A stretch of 8,725 bases of DNA from Synechococcaceae cyanobacterium RL_1_2 (GCA_012033095.1 JAAUPO010000060.1:1-8725), one strand, 5' to 3'; positions 1 through 8,127 are shown, numbered from the stretch's first letter. Numbers and translations are program-made. The notes: generated by a model from the sequence alone, not told the origin.

Positions 1-174
1 CCTCATCAGAAAAATCCTCTGACCAACTCACCCCTTTCTCTAAGATAGAGCGGAAAAGTTTAGCGTCAGCAGTGGACCTGTATGATTCCTTACGAAGAAA
101 CTTGTTATATTCATTGTCGTAATTACTATGAACCGCAAACTCATTAGAAAACTCTGATTTTTTTTGATTTTCAT
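1..174 (-). CDS. Possible hypothetical protein, N-terminal part only, runs off the left edge
   Basis: On the minus strand one frame is open from about position 197 down to position 1. It gives a plausible polar protein segment, including ...SNYDNEYNKFLRKESYR... and ...LFRSILEKGVSWSEDF.... I recognise no family. This frame has no ATG, GTG or TTG start. An ATG at 172-174 lies in the neighbouring frame and enters this one if a single base is added to the run of eight A (plus-strand T, 158-165), the same kind of defect seen in every other gene here. The protein would then begin MKIKKKSEFSNEF. A plus-strand frame (3 to about 119) is also open for 38 codons, so the coding strand is not certain. Low confidence; a gene here would be divergent from urtA. 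Confidence 0.3.
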
Positions 175-285
175 AACGGTTATTCTTTTGAAAAATGACC
201 GCGATCGATCAATGATCCTGATGGCAATTAGTTTTGCACACTCAAAATAATAATTTTTTCATTAAGAATTAAGGTAAAACTAACA

Positions 286-327
286 GTATCTTAGATAACA
301 ATTTATCAGCGGTCTTAACCTTAAGAT
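286..327 (+). promoter_or_regulatory. NtcA-like activator site and -10 box upstream of urtA
   Basis: GTA-N8-AAC at 286-299 matches the NtcA consensus GTA-N8-TAC at five of six fixed bases. It is followed after exactly 22 nt by TAAGAT (322-327), which fits the -10 form TAN3T. That spacing is the usual one for class II NtcA-activated promoters, where the NtcA site replaces the -35 box. Transcription would begin near 334, leaving a leader of about 75 nt before the urtA start at 410. Known biology: urt operons in cyanobacteria are commonly NtcA-dependent and induced when ammonium is scarce. The site and spacing are seen in the sequence; binding is inferred. Confidence 0.5.
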
Positions 328-409
328 AATCACTCCCATACCATAAGATCAAATTTCCTACCCTAATTGTCTAAACCTAATACCTGAGAATATTCGAATT
401 ATCATAAAT

Positions 410-1726
410 ATGAGTAACATTGGAAGAAGAAAGTTTTTGGTATATGGGGGCGCAGCCTTAGGAACCAGTATATTCCTGAAAGCTTGCCAACCCACCGATA
501 CCACAACGCCCGGAGATACCACCACCACTGAGCCTGGTGATACTACGGCACCTTCCTGGGGATACTATTAAAGTAGGTATTCTTCACTCCCTAAGCGGCA
601 CGATGGCTATCAGTGAAACCACTGTAGTCGATGCTGAAAAATTAGCGATTAAGGAAATTAATGCCGCTGGTGGTGTGCTTGGGAAACAAATTGAAGCCGT
701 CGTGGAAGATGGAGGGTCTGATTGGCCCACCTTCGCCGAAAAAGCCCGCAAATTGATCGATCAAGATAAAGTCACTACGGTGTTTGGCTGCTGGACTTCT
801 GCTAGCCGTAAAGCGGTTTTGCCAGTATTTGAAGAAAAGCAACACATGCTTTGGTACCCCGTACAGTACGAAGGCCAAGAATGTTCTAAAAATATTTTCT
901 ATACCGGTGCTGCTCCTAACCAACAAATTGAGCCAGCGGTGGATTGGTTATTAGAAAATAAAGGGAAAAAATTCTTCCTTGTGGGTTCTGACTATGTGTT
1001 CCCTCGTACGGCTAACAACATCATCAAAGAACAACTAAAAGCCAAAGGTGGTGAGACCGTTGGAGAAGATTATTTACCCCTAGGCAACTCGGAAGTTAGT
1101 CCTATCATCACTAAAATCAAACAAGCTTTACCGGACGGCGGCGTAATCTTTAACAGTTTGAATGGTGATAGTAACGTTGCTTTCTTTAAACAAATTCAAG
1201 CGGCCGGTTTAACTGCTGATAAATATCCTGTAATGTCCGTGAGTGTGGCAGAAGAGGAAGTTAAACAAATTGGGAAGGAATATCTTTTAGGTCACTACGC
1301 TGCTTGGAATTATTTCCAAACCGTGGAAAGTCCTGAAAATACTAAATTCGTGGAAGCTTTCAAAGCAGAGTATGGGGAAGAACGGGTAACCAATGACCCC
1401 ATGGAAGCCGCTTACATCATGGTTTATCTGTGGAAACAAGCAGTGGAAAAAGCTGGTACTGCCGATGACTTGGAAGCGGTCAGGGCAGCAGCGGTTGGTC
1501 AAACCTTTGCCGCTCCTGAAGGAATGGTAACCATGCAGGCTAATCACCATATTTCTAAAACCGTAAGAATCGGTGAAGTTAGGGATGATGGTCTCTTTGA
1601 GATTGTTTATGCTACGGATGCCCTGTGGATCCTGTGCCTTGGAACCAGTTCGTCCCTGAAACTAAGGGTTATACCTGTGACTGGACTAAAACCGATGTGG
1701 ATGATCCGGGTAAATTCAAAATCTAA
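410..1726 (+). CDS. urtA: Urea ABC transporter, substrate-binding lipoprotein UrtA (two compensating indels)
   Basis: Captures urea in the periplasm and delivers it to the UrtBC permease. The ATG at 410 gives [14 protein letters not shown]..., a leader with a twin-arginine motif (RRKFL, residues 6-10), a hydrophobic stretch and a lipobox ending at Cys26 (FLKAC). A Thr/Pro/Gly-rich linker and the binding-protein fold follow. Family-typical segments are [63 protein letters not shown] and [14 protein letters not shown]. The reading frame breaks twice. One extra base near 551-557 would otherwise stop translation at 568-570. One base is missing near 1619-1623, after which the usual tail ([14 protein letters not shown]...CDW) resumes in the original frame. 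The two errors cancel, giving a 438-residue protein ending at 1724-1726. No clear Shine-Dalgarno precedes the ATG. A shorter start at GTG 537 would lack the export signal and is rejected. First gene of the operon. Confidence 0.93.
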
Positions 1727-1984
1727 ATTAAACCTCAGTCCTTAGATGAAATCGGGTTGTTCCTTGGGTTTTATGGGGTTGATGGTTAGCGATGCTACAT
1801 TGTCTAGGCTTTACCATGCCCCAAGGTATAAACTCCATAGGTAGGAATGGCTCCTTCGACATAAGGAAAGGTAATCAGGAGATTTTAATCCTAGGCTGAG
1901 GAAGGCTCATGTTCTGGGATTAATTCTTCTTGGGTTTGCAGGTATCTAAAAAGTGATGATAGACCGTTAATTATTGGGTTAGCC
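1727..1984 (+). other. urtA-urtB intergenic gap with a possible hairpin
   Basis: A 258-bp gap without a credible ORF. The best structure I see pairs GGGG (1775-1778) with CCCC (1819-1822) and ATGGT (1782-1786) with ACCAT (1813-1817). An alternative outer stem is CCTTGGG (1762-1768) with CCCAAGG (1820-1826). No run of T follows, so it is not a standard intrinsic terminator. It could be an attenuating or mRNA-stabilising structure that lets urtA, whose product is needed in excess, be expressed above urtBCDE. That role is inference only. Confidence 0.3.
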
Positions 1985-3162
1985 ATGGCTATTTTTTAGA
2001 AGGATTATTTAATGGCCTCAGTATTGGTTCTGTGTTGTTAATTTCAGCTTTGGGATTAGCGATCGTGTTTGGGTTGATGGGGGTAATTAACCTCGCCCAT
2101 GGGGAATTAATGATGTTAGGGGCTTATACCACTTTTGTGGTGCAGAATGCCTTTAAGGGGCTAGGGGATAAATGGTTTGATTTTTATATTGTGGTGGCAA
2201 TCCCCATGGCGTTTCTGGTGGCGGCTTTGGCGGGTTTTGTCTTGGAACGGGCGGTAATTCGATTTCTGTATGGGCAACCGTTGGAAACCTTGCTGGCTAC
2301 CTGGGGGGTTAGTTTGATTTTGCAGCAATTTGTCCGTAGCGTCAGTTCGATGTTAATTATCGCGATCGCGACATTTTGCGTTTTATTTTTTGTACCGTTT
2401 TACCTGTTCGCCCGGAAGACTAATTGGGACAAAATTAAAGGTTGGTTTATCGCGATCGTGGGAATTCTTGCGGCTGGTTTAGCGACCCTAACCGGATTTT
2501 TGATTAATAAAGGGGGCAAAGAAGCCCTCAACAAACCCTGGTTTAGTGCCCGCAACGTCGATGTAACCGCCCCTTCTTGGTTGAAAGGCGGTTTAGCTTT
2601 AGAAAGCTTAGATTTTCAGTTACCTTACATTCGCCTGTTTATCATTGGATTGACCATACTGTGTGTCATTGGGATGTATTGGTTTTTAAATAAATCTAGT
2701 TGGGGCTTAAGAATTAGGGCCGTTACCCAAAATCGAACCATGAGTTCTTGTTTAGGTATTCCTACAGCTAAGGTGGACGCGCTAACCTTTGCCCTCGGTT
2801 CTGGTTTGGCTGGGGTCGCTGGTTGTGCCATTAGCTTTTTAGGTTCGGTGGGCCCCAATACTGGCCAGAATTACATTGTGGATGCCTTCATGGTGGTGGT
2901 GGTCGGTGGGGTGGGTAACCTGTTTGGCACAATCATTTCCGCCCTCGCGATCGGTGTGACTAATTACATTGTGATTGTGGGTAGTAGTTTAGTGGCCAAT
3001 AACCTCATCACCAGTGGCGGTAGTGCGAATTTAATTGAGTTTTTCAATTTCTTTGCCACCACCAGCATGGCGAAAGTATTAGTGTTTGCCATGATCATTG
3101 CGTTTCTTCAAATCAGACCTGCCGGCATCTTTCCCCAAAAAGGTCGAGGGGTAGAGCTATAG
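1985..3162 (+). CDS. urtB: Urea ABC transporter, permease UrtB (indel just after the start)
   Basis: Integral membrane permease of the LivH/UrtB family, which pairs with UrtC to form the urea channel. The ATG at 1985 reads MAIF and then meets TAG. Adding one T to the run of six (1992-1997) joins it to the long open frame LEGLFNGLSIGSVLLISALGLAIVFGLMGVINLAHGELMMLGAY, the conserved UrtB N-terminus. The repaired protein is 392 residues. Later hallmarks are LETLLATWGVSLILQQ, WGLRIRAVTQNR, ALTFALGSGLAGVAG, YIVDAFMVVVVGGVGNLFGT and the closing RPAGIFPQKGRG. Between LILQQ and the NVDVTAP segment lies a stretch of about 60 residues (roughly 121-184) with strongly hydrophobic segments, longer than in typical LivH proteins. 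No standard start codon exists in the long frame before the GTG at 2032, which would cut off the conserved first helix, so 1985 is preferred. Confidence 0.9.
2362..2369. repeat. HIP1 octamer GCGATCGC
   Basis: HIP1 is the highly iterated palindrome characteristic of many cyanobacterial genomes. Further perfect copies lie at 4127-4134 (in urtC), 5750-5757 (in urtE) and 6061-6068 (after urtE), and there are many one-mismatch relatives. It supports the taxonomic call and gives no specific function to the genes that contain it. Confidence 0.85.
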
Positions 3163-3189
3163 CGATCGAGGCCCATGGGTTAACCTAAG

Positions 3190-3218
3190 TGGCCAATAAG
3201 TGGCCAAACTTGGCCAAG
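3190..3218. repeat. Triple TGGCCA motif in the urtB-urtC gap
   Basis: TGGCCA occurs at 3190-3195, 3201-3206 and 3211-3216, spaced 11 and 10 bp, about one helical turn apart. The first two copies sit inside a TAAGTGGCCAA direct repeat. The third lies in the perfect palindrome CTTGGCCAAG (3209-3218). The spacing puts the copies on one face of the DNA, as expected for an operator, but the repeat may also be chance or slippage. The 179-bp gap (3163-3341) has no other feature I can support. Confidence 0.35.
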
Positions 3219-3341
3219 CAATTTATTTGAAATCTGCCCCATGGTTGACCCCCGCTTCCCCCACGATGGAACCTACTATTAACTTTCTAGTTTCCTTGAA
3301 TCCCAAAAGTTCCGATATTAAACCAATGATGGGCTTTGATA

Positions 3342-4507
3342 ATGATTGATTTTTTAGAAGACTTGTATGCAAAATTTTCCAGGATCAAACCAGGGAAAAG
3401 ACGGTTTTTGATTGAGGGCATCACGATCGCGCTCCTCGTGTTAATTTTTGCTGGGATTATGCCCCTATTCCTAGAGCCTTTCCGGTTAAGGTTATTAGGA
3501 CGGTTCCTCTCCTTAACCATCGTGGCCTTGGGCATCGATTTAATTTGGGGTTACACCGGACTCTTAAGTTTGGGCCACGGCATTTTTTTGCGTTGGGGGG
3601 CTACGGCCTGGCGATGTATCTCAATTTACAGTTGCCAGAGGGTCAATTACCGGAATTTTTCTCTCTCTATGGGGTCAAAAGCCTACCGTTAGTCTGGGAA
3701 CCCTTTAAATTTTTACCCGTAACCGCCCTACTCATTATTATTATTCCGGGTATAGTGGCAGGGTTTTTAGGTTATCTAATTTTTCGTAACCGGATTAAAG
3801 GGGTTTACTTTTCCATCTTGACCCAAGCGGCGTTACTGGTTTTTTATAATTTTTTCAACGGTCAACAAAAACTGATCAATGGAACCAACGGTCTAAAAAC
3901 CGATACCCAAACTATTTTTGGTGTATTGGTAAGTGATGAAAAAGTTCAGTTTGCGTTCTATCAATTGACCCTATTGTTTGTGCTTTTGACCTATCTTCTG
4001 GGCCGATGGCTGACCAGTGGTCGGTTTGGGCGGATGTTGGTCGCCATTCGAGATGATGAAAACCGAGTGCGCTTTTCTGGTTATAACCCCACTTGGTTCA
4101 AGGTGTTAGTGTTTGGAGTCTCCGGCGCGATCGCGGGGATTGCAGGGGCATTTACACAGTTCAAACCGGTATTATTACCCCTAGTTCCATGGAAGTTGGT
4201 TTCTCGATCGAGATGGTAATTTGGGGTAGCCGTCGGTGGTCGAGCAACCTTAGCCGGTGCCATTATTGGGACGTTAATTGTCCGCATTGCCCAAACCTTT
4301 TTAAGTGAACAATTTCCAGAAGTATGGTTATTTTTCCAAGGAGCTCTATTTTTAAGCGTAGTTACCGTGTTACCCACCGGCATTATCGGCGGCATGAAAG
4401 ATCTCATTAACCATTGGTTCTTCCGACCAAAATTAACCACCTATCCTGCCATTGAGTTAGATCCTGACGTACAGCAAGAACGGGAGCAATTTAACCATGA
4501 CCACTAA
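3342..4507 (+). CDS. urtC: Urea ABC transporter, permease UrtC (three indels)
   Basis: Second membrane permease of the urea transporter, LivM/UrtC family, partner of UrtB. The ATG at 3342 gives [20 protein letters not shown] followed by hydrophobic helices; a TTG six bases upstream is less likely. Recognisable blocks are [80 protein letters not shown]-type [18 protein letters not shown] and [16 protein letters not shown]. Three single-base defects split the frame: one T missing from the run at 3583-3589, one T missing near 4152-4154, and one extra G in 4223-4226. Repair gives 388 residues with a continuous family match. The final conserved part, [18 protein letters not shown], lies only in the restored frame. 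The tail overlaps urtD by 11 bp, indicating translational coupling. Confidence 0.92.
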
Positions 4508-5284
4508 ACCAGCACAACCCCTTGACCAACCATTGGCTCCCGAAACCCCCATCTTAGAAATTAATAATTTAACCGTAGATTTTGATGGTTTTAAAGCCCT
4601 CAACCAATTAAATTTTCACCTTCAGCCGGGGGAATTACGGGTTATTATTGGCCCCAACGGAGCTGGGAAAACAACCTTCCTCGATGTCATCACGGGGAAA
4701 GTACAACCCACCATCGGCTCAGTTATCTTCAAAGGGCGCAACCTCAGTAATTACTCAGAACACGAAATTGCTAGATTTGGAGTAGGGCGGAAGTTCCAAA
4801 CCCCTCGTATTTACACCAATTTAACGGTGAGAGAGAACCTTGATTAGCCGTTAATAAAAATAAAAATTTCTTGGCCACCCTGTGGCAAAAACCGTCGGAA
4901 GCTGAAAAATATAGTGTGGCAGGTTTATTAGAGACCATCGGCTTAATTGGAAAGGCGGATCTACAGGCGGCATTTTTAGCCCACGGCGAAAAACAGCGGT
5001 TAGAGATTGGGATGTTAGTGGCCCAATCCCCTGATTTATTATTGGTGGATGAACCGGTGGCCGGCTTAACCGATGAAGAAACGGAAAATGTTGGTAATTT
5101 GTTGATTAGTCTTGCTGAAAGTCACTCCATTATTGTGATTGAACACGATATGGAATTTGTACGCCAAATTGCCCGCAATGTGACTGTGCTCCATCAGGGT
5201 TCAGTCTTGTGTGAAGGCATCATGGACGAGGTACAAAATGATCCTCGGGTAATTGAAGTTTATTTAGGAGTAGAGCCAGAATGA
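4497..5284 (+). CDS. urtD: Urea ABC transporter, ATP-binding protein UrtD (one indel)
   Basis: Cytoplasmic ATPase that, with UrtE, drives urea import. The ATG at 4497 follows GGGAG (4482-4486) at a 10-nt spacing. Visible motifs in the repaired 262-residue protein are Walker A GPNGAGKTT (52-60), the Q-loop at Q101 (GRKFQTPRIYTNLTVRENL, the LivG/UrtD form), the ABC signature LAHGEKQ (161-167), Walker B LLLVDEP (181-187) and the switch histidine H217 in VIEHDMEF. One base is missing at about 4841-4844. Without it translation stops at 4845-4847, straight after RENL and before the signature motif. The family signature is normally LSHGEKQ, so Ser is replaced by Ala here. The stop overlaps the urtE start as ATGA. 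Confidence 0.93.
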
Positions 5285-6019
5285 GCCAAGCCACGATCGA
5301 TGAACCAATCATCATGTTAGATGCCAATAACCTTAATGTTTACTACGGAGAAAGCCACATCTTGCGGGGGGTTGATCTCACCATCGAAGCTGGCCAAATG
5401 GTGTGTTTAATTGGCCGCAATGGGGTGGGCAAAACGACCCTACTCAAAACAATCATGGGTTTACTTTCCTCCCGAACCGGACAAATTTACTATCGAGATC
5501 GCGGCATGATCGATCGAGTGCCGACGGATCAACGGGTAAGAATGGGTATTGGTTATGTCCCCCAAGGCCGGGATATTATCCCCCGCCTAACTGTAGAAGA
5601 AAATTTACTCCTCGGTTTTGAAGCCCTACCCACCGGCCGGAAAGGGAATGAAACGCATTCCTAATGAAATTTTTGAACTATTTCCCGTACTCAAAACCAT
5701 GCTTTCCCGACGGGGGGGAGATTTAAGCGGTGGACAACAACAACAACTCGCGATCGCCCGGGCCCTTGTAGGTAAACCCCAATTACTATTACTCGATGAA
5801 CCCACCGAAGGGATTCAACCGTCCATTATTTTGGAAATTGAAGCTGTAATCAAAAAAATTATTAAAGAAACAGGTATTTCCGTATTGTTGGTAGAACAAC
5901 ATTTACACTTTGTACGCCAGGCCGACAAATATTACGCCATGCAAAAAGGGGGAATTGTGGCTTCGGGTTCAACGGAGGATCTAAGTGCAGAGATTGTTCA
6001 AAAGTTCTTAGCCGTCTAA
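5281..6019 (+). CDS. urtE: Urea ABC transporter, ATP-binding protein UrtE (one indel)
   Basis: Second ATPase of the urea importer, LivF/UrtE family, expected to heterodimerise with UrtD. The start at 5281 overlaps the urtD stop (ATGA) and has AGGAG at 5266-5270. In the repaired 245-residue protein, Walker A is GRNGVGKTT (45-53), the Q-loop is Q95 in GYVPQGRDIIPRLTVEENL, the signature is LSGGQ (148-152), Walker B is LLLLDEP (168-174) and the switch histidine is H207 in LVEQHLHF. TEGIQPSII after Walker B is typical of UrtE. One extra base in the GGGAA run near 5644-5648 shifts the frame, and unrepaired translation stops at 5662-5664, before the signature. Removing it gives TGRKGMKRIPNEIFELFPVL without a gap. 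Last gene of the operon. Confidence 0.94.
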
Positions 6020-6190
6020 TCGGAATCTTTCACCCAGATCTACCCTTCCCCATTCCATCGGCGATCGCGATACCCCAGACAAAACCATAAAACTATCACT
6101 ACAGCAATCCTCAATAGCTTATGGCAATTGAGTACACTGTAAAGCCAAGTCTAGTAAGGATCTTCATGTTATGACCTAGTTAGGACTGCT

Positions 6191-6206
6191 ATATAGAACC
6201 CATTTG
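6191..6206 (+). repeat. Left 16-bp inverted repeat of the MITE-like element
   Basis: Perfect reverse complement of 6358-6373; sequence ATATAGAACCCATTTG. Confidence 0.85.
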
Positions 6207-6357
6207 GTATCTATCGGTAGATTTATAATGCTTGAACTGTATTGATTTCGTGCTGATCAGGTTCATTTTGATTAAGGTTTGTTCAGCTCAAGTCTTACTG
6301 TGCATTGACCGTTAAAAGCGATATACCTGAAAGCCTTATTATTCAAGATCAAGATCT

Positions 6358-6373
6358 CAAATGGGTTCTATAT
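6358..6373 (-). repeat. Right 16-bp inverted repeat of the MITE-like element
   Basis: CAAATGGGTTCTATAT, the perfect reverse complement of 6191-6206. The 16/16 match over a 151-nt spacer is far beyond chance for this small a region. Confidence 0.85.
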
Positions 6374-6490
6374 ATAGTCTTTTTGAATAATTACGGGAAA
6401 TAAATAGAGCTGAAAGCATTCCATAGTAAGAAATAACCATTCCATACTAAGTTAAATTGACTATATCGATAGGATCCAAATGCGCCAACA

Positions 6491-8127
6491 TCAGCTCGAT
6501 TTACCACGGGTTCTTTGTCTTTTGGTTTGATAGATCATCACTGGACGATCGATACCCCGAAAACGACCTTCCCCCACTGGAAAAAATAATTTTTGATATT
6601 TATCAATGCGATCATAGGTAGATTTACTAATTAAACATTCCCCCGGCTCACACACCGATTCCATACGGGAGGCCAAATTCACCGCCGACCCCAACACCGT
6701 ATAATCCACCCGCTGGCTACTCCCCACATCCCCCACAAAAGAAGGCCCGGTATTAATCGCAATTCTTAATTTTAAAGGTTCTTTCCAAATCTTCCTTTCG
6801 TTCATCTGGTCTAAGCGTTTTAACATCTCGATCGCCGCCTGGACAGCTTGAATGGGGTGGGTTTCATCCATTTTGGGTGCACCAAAAAGGCCATGATACA
6901 GTCCCCAATATATTTATCCAGGGTGCCCTTATTATGGAAAATAGACTTAATCATTTCCCCAAATAAAGAATTGAGCAATGCGGCAATTTCACTGGGTTTT
7001 AACTTTTCTGACATAGCCGTAAACCCCACCACATCAGCAAACATAATGGTAATATCCGCCTCCATGGGAGGTACCACCAAATTATCCATACCCTGCTCTA
7101 ATAAATTTTGCACAACCCCAGGGGAATGGTAACGCTCCAATCTTTGCCGAATCTGTTCCTCCCCCCGCAACTTTTTATTTAATAACCAACGTTGTACGCT
7201 CGAAGCCACTAGATTTGCAAGGGTACAAAAAAAACTTAAATCTTCATCGGCCAGGGGATCATCTTCGCTATGGAGACGGATCGTTGCATCGGCATATAAC
7301 ACCCCTACCACATTAGATTTATCCCATAACGGTACCGCTAAAGCCCCCCGAATGCCCTGGGATAAAATACTATTTTCACCCTTAAACAAATGATCCGCTT
7401 GGGCATCTACGACTTTAATCGCTACTTTCTCGCTGAAGGCCTTATTACAGATACTATTGCTAATCCATGATACGTCACGGTTCAAGGTTTTAGTAGAGGA
7501 AATTTTTTTATCCGCGGCACTAACTAATTCCAATTTACCGTCCTCCGATGAGTCCACCAGGAGGGCTAAACGCTCAATGGTAATTAACTCATTAAAAACC
7601 ACTTCCTGCACTTTGGTAAAAATGCCTTCAATGGATTCCGCTGAATTGAGTCCCTGGGCGATTTCCACTAAATATTTTAGACGGGCGATCGAAGTTTCTT
7701 GGGTTTTAGCCGAGGTACCGGATAGATCCGCATTGATCCACTCATTTTTTAGTTCATCCGCTTTCCGTAGAATCGTCCGACCTTCAGTAATATTCCCCCC
7801 ATCAAACGTCAATTTTTGGGTGTGACGCATAGGGAGAATGACATAGGCAAAGACGTTACCGATTTGAATTAAGTCATTATTTCTAAGGGTCTGGGGAGAT
7901 CTAATTTGAAACTGGTTCAGTAAAGTACCATTGGTGCTACCTAAATCTTCCACCAACCATTCACTATTTTCATTTCTGGTAAAACGGGTGTGGTATCTGG
8001 ATACCTCAGAAAATGGTAAACATAGATCACACTCTGGTAATCGTCCTATCGTAAATTGATCCTCACGGACTACGATGACCCTATCTGGGCTATCTTCACT
8101 GTGTAGCTTTAGCTTCAGCTCGCTCAT
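6491..8127 (-). CDS. FHA-GAF-class III adenylyl cyclase (one indel)
   Basis: Predicted cytoplasmic enzyme making cAMP from ATP. The repaired protein has 545 residues. An FHA domain (about 1-100) has GR at 28-29, S43-x-x-H46 and N66-G67, the phosphothreonine-reading signature. A GAF domain follows (about 148-315, ending GALAVPLWDKSNVVGVLYAD...), then a linker with LERYHSPGVVQNLL, and the cyclase domain (about 355-545). Metal-binding aspartates are D365 (MFADVVGFT) and D409 (KYIGDCIMAFFG). Substrate-specifying residues are K405 and T477, the adenylyl-type Lys/Thr pair rather than the guanylyl-type Glu. Transition-state residues are N484 and R488 (AVNLASRM). One base is missing from the A run at 6884-6888 (T on the coding strand), so the unrepaired frame diverges at IMAF, after D409 but before K/T partner T477 and N484/R488. 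There are no membrane segments. It is convergent to urtE. The domain order resembles Synechocystis Cya2, from memory, but that enzyme is a guanylyl cyclase. Confidence 0.92.

Larger units (their letters stand above)
6184..6379. mobile_element. MITE-like non-coding element with perfect terminal inverted repeats
   Basis: ATATAGAACCCATTTG (6191-6206) recurs as its exact reverse complement at 6358-6373. The similarity continues imperfectly on both sides: an inner ATCT block, and an outer GACT at 6184-6187 matched by AGTC at 6376-6379. The intervening roughly 150 bp is AT-rich and has no ORF, so if mobile it would be a non-autonomous miniature element. Both GAACCC ends are flanked by TATATA, compatible with insertion at a TA-type target, but the exact borders cannot be fixed from one copy. 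I cannot assign a parent IS family. A long-loop RNA hairpin acting at the ends of the two convergent transcripts is the alternative. Confidence 0.5.
6020..6490. other. Convergent intergenic region between urtE and the cyclase gene
   Basis: About 470 bp without a credible ORF, lying between two genes that point at each other. It holds a HIP1 copy (6061-6068), a MITE-like inverted-repeat element (about 6184-6379) and an imperfect direct repeat, ATTCCATAGTAAG at 6418-6430 and ATTCCATACTAAG at 6439-6451. I found no clear bidirectional intrinsic terminator. Confidence 0.6.

Noticed and set aside
642..926. Minus-strand ORF of 94 codons inside urtA
   Set aside because: Antisense shadow of a strongly conserved binding-protein region; no family resemblance.
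1287..1550. Minus-strand ORF of 87 codons inside urtA
   Set aside because: Antisense shadow of urtA.
537..1745. urtA as a shorter intact ORF starting at GTG 537
   Set aside because: It lacks the signal peptide and lipobox found in frame from 410, and its last 40 or so residues ([11 protein letters not shown]...) are out-of-frame sequence; the proper tail lies in another frame.
2625..2858. Minus-strand ORF inside urtB
   Set aside because: Antisense shadow of the conserved permease core.
4081..4440. Minus-strand ORF of 119 codons opposite the end of urtC
   Set aside because: The plus strand here encodes the conserved UrtC C-terminal region once two indels are repaired.
5403..5621. Alternative-frame plus-strand ORF inside urtE
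   Set aside because: It overlaps the Walker A to Q-loop coding region of urtE in the wrong frame.
410..6019. Programmed frameshifting in the urt genes
   Set aside because: Nine sites in six genes with mixed +1 and -1 changes, no shared slippery heptamer or downstream structure, and one gene broken at its fourth codon; error is simpler.
410..6019. Branched-chain amino acid (liv) transporter instead of urea
   Set aside because: The binding protein carries UrtA-specific blocks ([23 protein letters not shown]), and both ATPases match the UrtD and UrtE forms better.
6110..6132. Hairpin CTCAAT...ATTGAG after urtE as an intrinsic terminator
   Set aside because: Weak AT-rich stem with a mismatch, about 90 nt past the stop and not followed by a run of T.
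6848..7132. Plus-strand ORF opposite the cyclase catalytic domain
   Set aside because: Shadow of the minus-strand cyclase, whose metal-binding motifs are encoded here.
7457..7825. Plus-strand ORF of 122 codons opposite the GAF domain
   Set aside because: Antisense shadow of the cyclase gene; no recognisable domain.
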